From assembly GCA_964480725.1 (NCBI GenBank), contig CAYZQO010000032.1, positions 1-64,000 of the forward strand: 64,000 bases of DNA. The letters are read 5' to 3'. A program made the translations under genes and the position numbers. Numbering within the stretch: position 1 is the first letter of the stretch; each line of letters opens with the position of its first letter. Positions 26,631 through 35,717 of the stretch are shown here, in pieces. Source of the stretch: JAFGBI01 sp964480725 (GTDB lineage: Bacteria; Myxococcota_A; Polyangia; Polyangiales; Polyangiaceae). Under the pieces are notes generated by a model. That model saw only the letters and a program-made list of their open reading frames with translations. It made no database searches and was not told the origin of the DNA.

Positions 26631-27956
26631 ATGACCGGCGACCCACCACGCTCAGCCCCCAGCGCACCCCGTCCACCTGCGACGGAGCCGAGCCGACCGC
26701 GCCACGCCGCGACGGCAGCGCCAGCGGCGCGGGCGGCCGGTCGCTTCGCTGGTCAGCGCGTTTCCCTTGCGGTGACGGGGAGCATCGCGGCCTACAAGGC
26801 CGCGGCGATCGCGCGCTTGTTGATGAAGGAGGGCGCCTCCGTCCAGGTCCTGATGACCCGCGCCGCACTCGAGTTCGTCGGACCCGCCACCTTCGCCGGC
26901 ATCACTGGCCACGCCCCGATCACCGACCTCTTCGCCGTGGATCGGGGTGGTGAGTCGCACGTGGAGGTCGCCCAGTCGAGTCAGCTCATCATCGTCGCCC
27001 CAGCGACCGCCGACACGCTGGCGCGACTGGCGGCAGGGCGTGCGGACGACGCCGTCAGTGCGGTGGTCCTCTGTGCCACCTGCCCGGTGCTGATCGCCCC
27101 GGCGATGCACCCCGAGATGTGGGCCAACGCCGCCACCCGGCGCAACGTGGAGACGCTCGCGAGCGATCCGCGCTTGGGGCTGGTCGGGCCGCAGCTGGGC
27201 GAGGTGGCGTCCGGCGACCAGGGCATGGGGCGCATGGCAGAGCCTGAGGAGATCGTCGCCCACTCCGCTCGCCACCTGGTGCGAGGCGACCTCGCTGGAC
27301 GCCACCTGGTCGTGACCGCGGGACCAACGCTGGAGGATCTGGATCCGGTCCGCTACATCTCCAACCGATCGTCGGGGAAAATGGGCTTCGCGCTCGCCGA
27401 GCGAGCGGCCACCCGGGGAGCCCGGGTGACGCTGATCTCGGGCCCCGTCTCGCTCAAGACCCCACATGGCGCGGTTCGCGTCGACGTCCGAAGCGCCGTC
27501 GCCATGCGCAGTGCGCTCTGGCAGGCGCTCGGGCCCGACCTCGGCAATGCCGACGCGCTGGTGATGGTGGCCGCGGTCGCCGACTACCGTCCGGCTGAAA
27601 CCCACTCCTCCAAGATCAGGCGGCAAAACCAGGGACTCACCCTCGAGCTGGTCCCCAACCCGGACATCCTCGCCGAGGTGGGTCAGGCGCGACGGACCCG
27701 CCGTCCACTGCTCGTCGGGTTTGCGCTCGAGACCGACTCGGACGAGCGGGTGCTCGCTGCTGCCCGGCAGAAGCTCGAGTACAAGCGCGTGGACCTCGTG
27801 GTGGCCAACCACGCGGGGGACGCGCTGGAACGTGACGACAACCGCGCGAGCCTGGTCACCGCGACCCACCAGGAACCGCTATTGGGGATCTCGAAGGCCG
27901 CGCTGGCCGATCGCATCCTCGACTGGATCGCGCAGCGTCTGCTCTCGGAGCCGTGA
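26631..27956 (+). CDS. coaBC: Bifunctional phosphopantothenoylcysteine decarboxylase / phosphopantothenate-cysteine ligase
   Basis: 441 residues. It catalyses two steps of coenzyme A synthesis. The CoaC flavoprotein half (about 40-215) shows TGSIAAYKAAAIARLL, the catalytic-His segment SHVEVAQSSQLIIVAPATAD and APAMHPEMWAN. The CoaB half (about 220-430) shows VVTAGPTLEDLDPVRYISNR, SSGKMGFALA and AAVADYRP. The first ~40 residues are a Pro/Ala/Arg-rich extension before FAGQRVSLAVTGS, so the true start could be a little downstream; the ATG at 26631 is the only ATG there. The stop overlaps the next gene as TGATG. Confidence 0.95.
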   Translation: MTGDPPRSAPSAPRPPATEPSRPRHAATAAPAARAAGRFAGQRVSLAVTGSIAAYKAAAIARLLMKEGASVQVLMTRAALEFVGPATFAGITGHAPITDLFAVDRGGESHVEVAQSSQLIIVAPATADTLARLAAGRADDAVSAVVLCATCPVLIAPAMHPEMWANAATRRNVETLASDPRLGLVGPQLGEVASGDQGMGRMAEPEEIVAHSARHLVRGDLAGRHLVVTAGPTLEDLDPVRYISNRSSGKMGFALAERAATRGARVTLISGPVSLKTPHGAVRVDVRSAVAMRSALWQALGPDLGNADALVMVAAVADYRPAETHSSKIRRQNQGLTLELVPNPDILAEVGQARRTRRPLLVGFALETDSDERVLAAARQKLEYKRVDLVVANHAGDALERDDNRASLVTATHQEPLLGISKAALADRILDWIAQRLLSEP

Positions 27957-28639
27957 TGCCGCTGCTGCTCCTGGCCGTCCTGGTGAGCGCAGCCGCGACC
28001 GCGCTCGCCTTTTCCCCGCTCTGCGCCGGGCGGGCCCTGGTGTGGGGCGTCGTCATTGGCGCGCACGCCGGCCTCGCCGGCTTCGCCGTGTGGCGGATGC
28101 ACCGGGACGAGACGCTGTCCGAACGCCTCACGCCGCGGGGCGGAGACTTCACCATCGGCGTCCTGGCCGCGGCGGCGCTACTGATCGGGTCCTGGGCGCT
28201 GCGTGCCCAGCTCGTGCCCCCAGGGTCGGTCACGGCGGGCTGGATCGCACGCATCTACCTCGTGATCGGGGATCCCAACGCGGTGCAGCGGTCGCTGTGG
28301 CTCACGCTCTCGGTGCTCGCCGCCGCCGGGCTGGTGGAGCTGACGTGGCGCGGGCTCGTGCAGGATTTACTGGAGGCAAGGCTGGGCAGGCGGTGGGGCT
28401 GGCTCGCCACGGCTGGAGTGTTCACCCTCGCCGCCACACCGTCCGTCGTGCTCCTGGCCGACACCGCGGCAGGACCCAACCCGCTGTTCACGCTCACCGC
28501 TGGCGCGTGCGGGCTAACCTGGGGCTTCCTCACGCGCGCTTCCGGCCGCCTGTGGCCCGCCATGTTCTCGCACATGACGTTCCTCTACTTCACGGCGGTG
28601 CAGTTCCGCGTCCCCGGGATCACCCCGCCTGGACTGTGA
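27956..28639 (+). CDS. CPBP-family intramembrane protease-like protein
   Basis: About 227 residues with six to seven membrane segments. The CPBP (Abi/CAAX) motifs appear in reduced form: VELTWRGLVQ corresponds to EExxxRG with the first Glu replaced by Val, and FSHMTFLYF supplies the later His. The second Glu and the Arg remain, so activity is possible but uncertain. It starts in TGATG with the coaBC stop; a GTG 3 nt earlier is an alternative. It is expressed with coaBC, but a functional link is not known. Confidence 0.75.
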   Translation: MPLLLLAVLVSAAATALAFSPLCAGRALVWGVVIGAHAGLAGFAVWRMHRDETLSERLTPRGGDFTIGVLAAAALLIGSWALRAQLVPPGSVTAGWIARIYLVIGDPNAVQRSLWLTLSVLAAAGLVELTWRGLVQDLLEARLGRRWGWLATAGVFTLAATPSVVLLADTAAGPNPLFTLTAGACGLTWGFLTRASGRLWPAMFSHMTFLYFTAVQFRVPGITPPGL

Positions 28640-28663
28640 GCGCGGGCGGCCCCGCGCGGCCGA

Positions 28664-29416
28664 TCAGTCGCCGGCGATCCGCTGCAGTTCCTCGTCCGAA
28701 ACGTCGAAATCAGCATAGACGTTCTGGACGTCATCGTGCTCGTCGAGCGTGTCGACCAGGTTCAGACAGACCTCTGCATCGCGACCGCTCAGCGGCTTCT
28801 TGACCTTCGGCACGTAAGCGACCTTGCTGTCCTGGATGGGCAGCTTCGCGCCCTCCAGCGCCCGGAGGACAGCGTCGAACTGCTCCATCGGCGTGTACAC
28901 GACCCAGACCTCGCCCTCGTCCCGGTAGTCCTCCGCTCCCGCCTCGACGGCGGCTTCCATCAGCGCTTCCTCGGTCACGCTGGACCGATCGAGGGTGATG
29001 GTGCCGAGGCGATCGAAGGCCCACCCCGCCGTCCCGCTCTGACCGAGGACGCCGTTGTGGCGCTCGAAGACCTTGCGGAGCTCGGCGACGGTCCGGTTAC
29101 GGTTGTCGGTCATGCTCTCGACCATGATGAGCGTGCCGCCCGGCCCAGTCCCCTCGTAGACAACCTCGTCGTAGGTCGCCCCGTCGATCTCGCCGGTGCC
29201 GCGCTGGATCGCGCGCTTGATGCTGTCGGCGGACATCTGCTGCGCCTTGGCGTCCGCGACGGCCTTGCGCAGGCGCGGGTTGCCGTTGACGTCACCCCCG
29301 CCCATACGAGCGGCCGTGGTCAGCTCGCGGATGAGCTTGGTGAAGACCTTGCCGCGTGCCGCATCCAGCGCGCCCTTCTTCCGCTTGATCGTTGCCCACT
29401 TGGAATGGCCGCTCAT
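28664..29416 (-). CDS. yebC: YebC/PmpR/TACO1-family regulator
   Basis: 250 residues, the standard length. The N-terminus SGHSKWATIKRKKGALDAAR and FTKLIREL block, then NPRLRKAVADAKAQQMSAD with SIKRAIQRG, and YEGTGPGGTLIMVESMTDN are diagnostic. The family has been described as transcriptional regulators and as ribosome-associated factors that ease translation of proline tracts. The latter would suit this proline-rich proteome, but that is inference. It converges with the CPBP gene, with 24 bp between the stops. Confidence 0.96.
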   Translation of the reverse strand: MSGHSKWATIKRKKGALDAARGKVFTKLIRELTTAARMGGGDVNGNPRLRKAVADAKAQQMSADSIKRAIQRGTGEIDGATYDEVVYEGTGPGGTLIMVESMTDNRNRTVAELRKVFERHNGVLGQSGTAGWAFDRLGTITLDRSSVTEEALMEAAVEAGAEDYRDEGEVWVVYTPMEQFDAVLRALEGAKLPIQDSKVAYVPKVKKPLSGRDAEVCLNLVDTLDEHDDVQNVYADFDVSDEELQRIAGD

Positions 29417-29831
29417 GATGCGCTCTCCTCGGCCGGGCGCCCCCCCCGCCGTCCACGCCTGCGATCGGAGGCCTGGACCGGGGGCCTGAGGCGTCTCGGT
29501 CGCGGGCTCCTACCACCGCGATCGCCGCCGGCGCAATGATGTCCCGCCGGGCCGGCTGAATTTTCCGCCACCGGGACGTTCTTCCCGCAAATATTCGAAT
29601 TAGCGCGATTTACCCCGACCGTCGGCGCAGGCCGGCCAGCTATCCAGGATGGGGCCCGCCATCCCGCCCCACCGGAGAGTCGCCATCGGCTCCCCAGTCG
29701 AACTGCCGAACGACACAGCCTTCACCCGACAAAAGCTGCCGTGGCCGCAAAACCAGTTTGCAGAGGTAGAGAAATGCGCCACATCCTCCTACGTGTTGGC
29801 GCGACGCGGGCTGCCTTCCGACACGGGGACG
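29417..29831. other. Intergenic space with an AT-richer stretch
   Basis: About 415 bp upstream of both yebC (minus) and the TPR-like gene (plus). Around 29560-29620 the base composition drops markedly (GCAAATATTCGAATTAGCG, which contains the palindrome ATTCGAAT). This is where divergent promoters would be expected. I cannot define a -35/-10 pair with confidence. Confidence 0.4.
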
Positions 29832-30869
29832 ATGGCGGAGCTGCGCGAGGCGGCGGTGTCGGCCCTCGGCGCGGGTCGGGTGGAGTCCGCCCTGCAGAGC
29901 TACCGCGAGCTCGAGCGCCAGGACGATGCTGTGCCGGTCTGGTCACTGCGCGTCGCCGAGTGCTATCGCCGCCTCGGGCGCCTGGAGGGCGAGCTCTCCG
30001 CCTTGATGCGCGCCGCGTACCGCTACGAGCGTCGCGGCTTCCTGAACGAGGCGCTAGCGCTGTGGTCGCGCATCTCGACGCGGGATCCTGCCGACGAGAC
30101 GGCTCGCCTCGCCGTGGCGCGCCTGGACCACTGCTGTGATCGCGGCCTCGATCGGCTCCGCTCGTCGCTCCCGCCCGCCTCGGAGCCCCCGCGCTCCGCG
30201 TCGGCGGGGATGCTCCGAAGCGGGGTCGTTCCGGCGGTGGGCGTGGCGGTGCCGTCGATCCCACGGGAGCCGCGCGTCCCCGACTTCGAGCTGCCCGAGC
30301 CCGCCGGTGCGGCGGCGCCGAGCGGGGACGAGCGACCGCGCGCCGACGGCCAGGCCGCCCCCGAGGCACCGCCTCGAGCCGGTCATCTCGACCCCAACGC
30401 GAGCCCGTCCGCGGCTCCCGCCGGCCCCGACGCGCGCGCCACCGAGCCCCGGACGCCACCGAGCTCCGCGCGGCTGCGCCGCTCGGTGCTGGTCCCGCCC
30501 CGGCCCGTCGCCGGCGCGCTGCCGGTAGGCCTGGCGACGCGGCGAACACCCCCGATGCCCCTCGCCGCGCCGGCACCGCACGACGAGCAACTCCCCGCGA
30601 TCACCCCCACTCCGATCATCGGGATCGGCAACGTCGCACCGACCCCGTCCCGTCGCGCGGCCACGGTGGCGATCAACCCGCCTCCCGCGGGAGCGCCAGC
30701 GCCACGCGGCGGGTCGAGCGCCCGCGCCGGCGGTGACGGGGCGACGCCCTCGATCCTGCCCGCGCGCATCATCGCCGTGGACGCCGGTGCGGACGAGGCG
30801 ACCGCCACGATCGAGTACCTCGAGCCCGAGCTCTGCCCATTCCTCGAGGACATCGACGCGGGTTGGTGA
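29832..30869 (+). CDS. TPR-like protein with Pro/Ala-rich C-terminal region
   Basis: 345 residues from ATG 29832. Residues 1-110 are helical and resemble two or three tetratricopeptide units (AELREAAVSALGAGRVESAL, RVAECYRRLGRLEGELSAL, FLNEALALWSRISTRDPADE). The remaining ~230 residues are Pro/Ala/Arg-rich and probably disordered. They end in an acidic tail (TIEYLEPELCPFLEDIDAGW). In myxobacteria such proteins often act as scaffolds in signalling. No catalytic motif is visible. An upstream extension to 29649 is open but looks non-coding. Confidence 0.65.
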   Translation: MAELREAAVSALGAGRVESALQSYRELERQDDAVPVWSLRVAECYRRLGRLEGELSALMRAAYRYERRGFLNEALALWSRISTRDPADETARLAVARLDHCCDRGLDRLRSSLPPASEPPRSASAGMLRSGVVPAVGVAVPSIPREPRVPDFELPEPAGAAAPSGDERPRADGQAAPEAPPRAGHLDPNASPSAAPAGPDARATEPRTPPSSARLRRSVLVPPRPVAGALPVGLATRRTPPMPLAAPAPHDEQLPAITPTPIIGIGNVAPTPSRRAATVAINPPPAGAPAPRGGSSARAGGDGATPSILPARIIAVDAGADEATATIEYLEPELCPFLEDIDAGW

Positions 30870-30895
30870 GCCTCGCCGACGCCACGACCGCCCCG

Positions 30896-31072
30896 CTACC
30901 AGGCAAGCCCGGTGTAGGGACAGCGTGTCGCATGGGCCTCGAGGTCCGCGCACTGGGCGTCGGCCGCACCCGGCAGGCAGTCGATCCACTCGAAACCGTC
31001 CAGACTCGACTCGCACCCGCAGCCGCACGCATTGGTGCATGGGGGGGTGGCCTCGACGCAAACGTGACGGGG
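30896..31072 (-). pseudogene. Fragment of a Cys-rich secreted protein
   Basis: A minus-strand frame ends with a Cys-rich segment of real-gene composition: TPPCTNACGCGCESSLDG, FEWIDCLPGAADAQC, then RCPYTGLAW and a TAG. No start or signal peptide is found upstream, because the frame soon enters sequence that looks like the plus-strand gene beginning at 31075. It may be the 3' remnant of a lipoprotein gene, or a small gene with its own start that I cannot place. Identity is unknown. Confidence 0.35.
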
Positions 31073-31074
31073 CG

Positions 31075-32491
31075 ATGACCTGCGCGGACATCGCGGAGCC
31101 GGCCCGGCACGTCCTGCACGGGGTGACCGACCACGACACACAGGATGAGTCGCGACGACCCGCGGGAACCCCCGAGCAGCCGTCGCTCCCGCTGCGCACC
31201 CGCCCGCCGGAGCTCACCATGTACGCGTTGGCGCGCAAGTGGGCCGCGCGAAACCCGGGGGCTGTGCGGATCCTCCGGCACCGGGAGCTCGACCGCCTCT
31301 TCTCCGCCGCGGCGACGCGCCCCTTCACCCTGCGCGCGTTGGACCCCTTCCTCAAGTACCAGCGACAGAGCGTCGGCTTCGTCTGGAGCTTCTTAACTCA
31401 CCGCGATCCGCAGCACCGCCACGTCCACGGCGAGCCGACCATCGAGGCGGTGCGGGAGCGCCCGCGTCAACTGGCCCGGACGACACTTCACTCACCTTGA
31501 GCCACACGCCTGCGCCAAGCTCGGCGCCTACGCCGAGGCGGCAAGCCACCGACACGGATCGAAGGAGCTGGCAGCGCTGCTCCTCGGACCGGTCGACGAG
31601 CCCAGACGCTGCACCGACGTCTTCTTGCTGCGAAACCAGCTCGTCTCCGCAGCCTCCTTCGACTGCAGCGCGAGGGACGTGCAGCGCGCCATCAGTGAGG
31701 CCCTCGACGGCACCGGGTTGGAGCCACTGGGCCTCGCCCATCTGCACCCGCCGCACGCGTTTCTCTGCCACAGCTCCACGGACGACGAGTGGATCTCCGA
31801 GAAGCTCGCGCCGCAGCTCGCGGCGCTACCCCGTTACGAACGGCGGTGGTCACGGGCGATCGTGCCCGCCCACGACGGCGCCGGCTCCGTGATCACCCTG
31901 GACGACGCGGGCCTCGTCCGCGTGCGCTGCCCGGACGTCGAGCTCGCCACGGCGGTCGTGGAAGCGGTCCAGACGCACGACCGCGTCTTCAGCGTCGTCT
32001 TCCAGGTCGACCACGGCTGGCTCCGCTTCTATGCGCTCGAGCTCGCGTTCACCCACGACCCGGTCCCCGTCGAGGGAGGCGAGGTGCGCCTCCTGAGCTC
32101 GGTCACCGCGGCAGAACCCGTAGTCGTCGTGGAAACGACCGAGCCGGAGCCGCTCGACCTCGGGCGCATCGACGAGGAGGTGCGACGGTACGTCTCGACG
32201 TACTGGGGCGGCCGCGGTCACGACGAGGAGAACGATGACCTCGACGACGGCTGGTCCCCACCCCAGCCGCACCGCGGCTCCCCGCGCGCCCACCGACCCG
32301 CGCGACCGTTGCCCGCGGGGGCGCCGACCCCCCGACTGCTCGAGCGGGCTCTCGTGGACGTGCGACGCGCGCTCGAGAATGGCGAGCCTGCCGTGGTCCG
32401 CGAGCGCCTCACGACGATCGCGGAGCTGATCACCGAGACGGCCCGCTTGGTGCGTTCGCCGGGCCGCACCTCCCAGCGAGGCTCGTCGTGA
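31075..32491 (+). pseudogene. JAB/MPN+ (JAMM) isopeptidase-like gene with one frameshift
   Basis: Two overlapping frames make one protein. The 5' frame (from ATG 31075) reads YALARKWAARNPGAVRILRH and continues to about 31463. The 3' frame continues with NWPGRHFTHLEPHACAKLGA to the TGA at 32491. A shift near 31463-31466 joins them, judged from third-position GC. The downstream part carries a JAMM motif: Glu in GSKELAALLLGP, then HLHP and SSTDD about eight residues later. JAMM enzymes cleave isopeptide or peptide bonds next to ubiquitin-like proteins. The stop overlaps the next gene (GTGA). The shift could be real decay or an assembly error. Confidence 0.6.
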
Positions 32492-32968
32492 CCGACACCC
32501 GCTACTCCCGCCAGGTCATCGCGCCCGGCTTCCAGCAAGCGGCGCTCCAGCGCCGCCTGGTGTGCCTGAGCGCGGGACCGCGGGATCCGATCCTAGACCA
32601 CCTCGCGCTGGTGGCCGGTGCCCTGGGCGTGACCCGACAGACGCTCGCGCTCCCGCACCCCAGGAGCGCACCCCCTCCAACGTCCTGACCAACCTGTTCG
32701 CGGGCGTCCTCTCCGCCCGCGCCCTCGCGAGCTTCCTCACCTCCGGCGCGGTCCCACAAGCCCAACACGTCGTCAACTGGATGCTACCCGAGCGCCTGCA
32801 CCGGGGCCCCGAGCTCCCCGGGTGCGGCTGTTGGGCACCCGCGCGGAGGTCAGCGTGACCGGGCGCCCCGTGGCCTGGGTGGAGGTCCACGAAACGCGGC
32901 GGTCGCTCGAGGCGTCCGGCTCCGTCACTCTCCCCGGCGGGGCGCGGGGCTTCGCCTCGCCGCGATGA
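32488..32968 (+). pseudogene. Possible E1/ThiF-like gene, two frameshifts
   Basis: A GTG start overlaps the JAB stop. The N-terminus TDTRYSRQVIAPGFQQAALQ recalls the RYSRQ opening of E1/ThiF adenylating enzymes. Coding composition then jumps frame near 32660 (CCCC tract; TPSNVLTNLFAGVLSARAL in the new frame) and again near 32830 (CCCCGGG tract; VRLLGTRAEVSVTGRPVAWV). It ends in an ATGA overlap with the next gene. The joined product is only about 160 residues and lacks a clear GxGxxG or catalytic Cys. It is either a remnant, a shortened inactive form, or not E1 at all. Both shifts fall in short C/G runs, where sequencing errors are common. Confidence 0.4.
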
Positions 32969-34110
32969 CGCTGCGGTGTCCGACCTGCGGGGTCGTTGCC
33001 TGCTCGCACTGCGCCGCGGCGACGCAGTGCACGCGGTGCGGAGAGGCGCTGGATGGAAGCGATGCGTGAGCGCGGGGCTCGCACGGCATCTGGCTCGATC
33101 GGTGCGAGCTCCCGGCGCTCGACGGGGCCTTCCCCATCGGGATCCGCTTGACGGAGCTCGGCACGGTGATCGCGGTAGAGGGACGCCCCCGGTCGCTCCT
33201 GGCCGATTCGCGGTTCGAACCCGCCTGCCGCCCGCCGCTGCGTCATTTCGGGCCCCGCTTCGCCGCCGGCGCGGGCCACGGCCCGGACCCGGGACGCTAC
33301 TTCGTCTTGGGGCTGCTGGAGCTCGCCCGCCTGGACGCGACGCTGGACGGCGTGCGCCGCTTCATGCCGAGGCAGGGCGACGACCCAGCGACCATCAAAG
33401 GGAAGGGCGAGCTGGTGCTGAACGCGGTCACCGCGCTCCGAGGCTCCCTGAAGGAGAAGCTCGCCGAGGCAGCCTGGAGGCCGCTGCGAGAGCTGGCAGC
33501 GCTCCAGGCGGCGGGGCGCGTTGCCGAGGGAACGGAGGGGAAGGCGCTCGAGCAGGCCTTCCTCGAGCGGATCCGGCGAGGCCCCCTGCGCGGCGAGATC
33601 GCGCCCTACCGGGGCATCACGCTGAGCCTGGAGCCCGGTGGGAGCCTCCGTGCCGTCGTCGCGCTGCCCGAGCACTTCGCCGAGACGGCGGTCGAGCCCG
33701 ACGACCAGGGACGCCGCTACGTCCGGTGGCCAGCCTCGACCGCCGGCTTCGAGCTGCCGCTCCACGGTCGTACCAGCCTCCGGCCGACGCTGCTCACCTG
33801 GGACCCGGCCTATCAGCGCCACCCGACCGTGCGCTGGGAGGCCACTAGCGGGCGGGTGTGCATCGCGACCTCGGCTCAGGTCGTCGCCGACGAGCTCGAC
33901 TCCCGTGGCATGGGCGACGCGGGGCTGCTCCTCGCGGAGACGTTGCTCACCCTGCGCAACGGCGTGCTCTACGGCGTGCTCCCCGGGGAGCGCTGCTACC
34001 ACCCCTACGGCGAGTCGATCCCACGCGGCCAGGTCGGATCCTGCTCGGCGGCGGACGCGCGTCGCCTGGCGCAGGAGCGCGGGATCGAGATCGTGCGCTG
34101 GCCGGCGTGA
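32965..34110 (+). CDS. Zinc-ribbon (zf-TFIIB-like) protein interrupted by in-frame TGA
   Basis: One frame of 382 codons with a single TGA at 33067-33069 (codon 35). Before it are CPTCGVVACSHC and CTRCGEALDGSDA; after it, ARGSHGIWLDRCELPALDG. HGIWLDRxEL is the second half of a zf-TFIIB ribbon, which normally has Cys just before it, so TGA stands where TGC would fit. The rest (about 315 residues) has no domain I know and ends in RRLAQERGIEIVRWPA. Options are a nonsense mutation, a sequencing error, or selenocysteine. An 8-bp stem (GCTCGCAC/GTGCGAGC) follows TGA, but its 18-nt loop is large for a bacterial SECIS. It starts in ATGA overlap with the upstream gene. Confidence 0.55.
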
Positions 34111-34166
34111 TCGAAACCGGGACGACGGAGCCCGAGGTGACGGACCCCGGCGAGGCGTCGCCGGGC

Positions 34167-35390
34167 TCAGGCGCTGGCGCCATCCCCTCCCGCGTCGGGG
34201 GGGAACGGCCAGGTCGGGGTGGGGAAGCCCTCCGCCGGCCGCGCAATGAGAAAGCCCTGGAAGAGGTCGCACCCAACGCGCATCAGCTCGCCGAGTTCCT
34301 CGACGGTTTCGACCCCCTCCGCGACCACCTGGACGCCGAGGTCGTGGCAGAGCTGGACGATGCGCTCCAGGATGTGCGCCTTGCGTCGGTCCCGATCGAC
34401 GCCACGCACCAGGGACATGTCGATCTTGACGATGTCCGGCTCGAGCTGGGCGAACGAGGTGAGCCCCGCGTAGCCCGCCCCGAGATCATCGACGGCGACC
34501 CGACACCCGCGCTTGCGCAGCGCGGCCACGAGTGAGCGCGGATCGGGCAGGTGATCTAGCGTCTCGCGCTCGGTCACCTCGAGGACCACGTGGGCCCCGT
34601 GCACCTCTAGCAGCGCCCGGTCGGCCAGGAGCGCCGGATCGCCGAGATCGCTCGGGTGCAGGTTGACGAAGCACACGGTTCCGTCGGGGATCCGCTCGAG
34701 GTCCGCCGCCACGAGCGCGCGCGTGCGGCGCCCGACGTCGCCGAGCCGCCCGAGCCGCTCCGCCGCCGAGAGAACCGCCCCCGGGTGCGGCAGGGTGGGC
34801 TCGGACGAGCGCATCAGCGCCTCGTAGCCGAAGGTCGCCCCGTCGCGTCCCACGATGGGCTGATACGCGATCCAGAGCGACTCGAGGGTCTGGGTCAGGG
34901 CGACGTCGAGTCCGAGCAGGTCACCAGGCTCCATGGAAGAGCGCCCCGCGCCGGCCTGTGCCTCGCGCTTCAGGCGCGCCAGCCGCGAAACCGCCGCTGC
35001 CCGCGCGACGGTCGCCCGCAGCGTGGTCGCGGCGTCGACCTTGTTGAGGTAATCGAAGGCGCCGAGGCGGAGGGCCTCCACAGCCGATTCGACCTCGGGC
35101 CGCCCCGTCACGATGACACAAGAGGCGTCCAGGTTCCGCTCGCGAACGGCGCGGAGAACGGCCAGACCGCTGGTCTCCGGCATCACGACATCCACGATCA
35201 CCACGTCGAACTCGATCTCGGTGAGGGCTTCAATCGCAGCATTCGCATCGCCGGCCGCGACGACGGACGCGCCGGAGAACGCGAGCAGGCGCTCGAACGC
35301 GTCGCGCACCATCCCCTCGTCGTCGACGAGCAGAACACTCACCCCAGCGAGCATGGGGACCGTGACGGTCTCCGGTCCTTCCGCTGCCAT
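34167..35390 (-). CDS. Response regulator - EAL domain cyclic-di-GMP phosphodiesterase
   Basis: 407 residues. The receiver domain (about 15-130) has VLLVDDEG, the phosphoacceptor in VVIVDVVMPETSG, VTGRPE and the Lys in YLNKVD. The EAL domain (about 165-395) keeps the catalytic residues: YEALMRS, FVNLHP, LEVTERE, VAVDDLGAGYAGL, IVKIDMSLV, VAEGVET and LFQGFLIARP. It should therefore hydrolyse c-di-GMP under phosphorelay control, promoting motility over matrix formation. No kinase is adjacent. I see no gene between 35391 and 35717. Confidence 0.93.
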   Translation of the reverse strand: MAAEGPETVTVPMLAGVSVLLVDDEGMVRDAFERLLAFSGASVVAAGDANAAIEALTEIEFDVVIVDVVMPETSGLAVLRAVRERNLDASCVIVTGRPEVESAVEALRLGAFDYLNKVDAATTLRATVARAAAVSRLARLKREAQAGAGRSSMEPGDLLGLDVALTQTLESLWIAYQPIVGRDGATFGYEALMRSSEPTLPHPGAVLSAAERLGRLGDVGRRTRALVAADLERIPDGTVCFVNLHPSDLGDPALLADRALLEVHGAHVVLEVTERETLDHLPDPRSLVAALRKRGCRVAVDDLGAGYAGLTSFAQLEPDIVKIDMSLVRGVDRDRRKAHILERIVQLCHDLGVQVVAEGVETVEELGELMRVGCDLFQGFLIARPAEGFPTPTWPFPPDAGGDGASA

Positions 35391-35662
35391 GACTCCCCCC
35401 TAATACTTCGCCAGAACGTGGCCGCGCAATCGTGAGCCGGCCACGCCCAGCGCACCAAGGCGACAGGCCGACTGGGACCGGTCACGGATCGGGAGCCGCC
35501 ACCGGGGCGGCGCGCTCCGTGGCCGGCGTCCGACCACCTGCAGCGGCTGCTCCCGAGCGAAGCGGCTGGCCCGCTCCACCACCGCCTCGGAGCGCCCGAC
35601 CACAACGCTCCCGCGCGGAGAATCCCACCGTTGACCCCCCTTCCGAGAGGCTCGATCCAGCG

Positions 35663-35688
35663 GCGCGGCCAGCAACAACTGGCCGCGC
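35663..35688. terminator. Stem-loop after the collagen-like lipoprotein gene
   Basis: A perfect 10-bp inverted repeat (GCGCGGCCAG/CTGGCCGCGC) with a 6-nt loop lies about 30 bp past the stop of the minus-strand lipoprotein gene. It has no T-tract, so it may only slow transcription or protect the mRNA end. Confidence 0.5.
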
Positions 35689-35717
35689 CCGCTGTGCATT
35701 GAGCGAGAGCGCGTCGC

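Noticed and set aside
34167..35390. EAL protein as a degenerate c-di-GMP binder
   Set aside because: All catalytic EAL residues (EAL, N, E, DD, K, E, Q) are visible, so an active phosphodiesterase is the better call.
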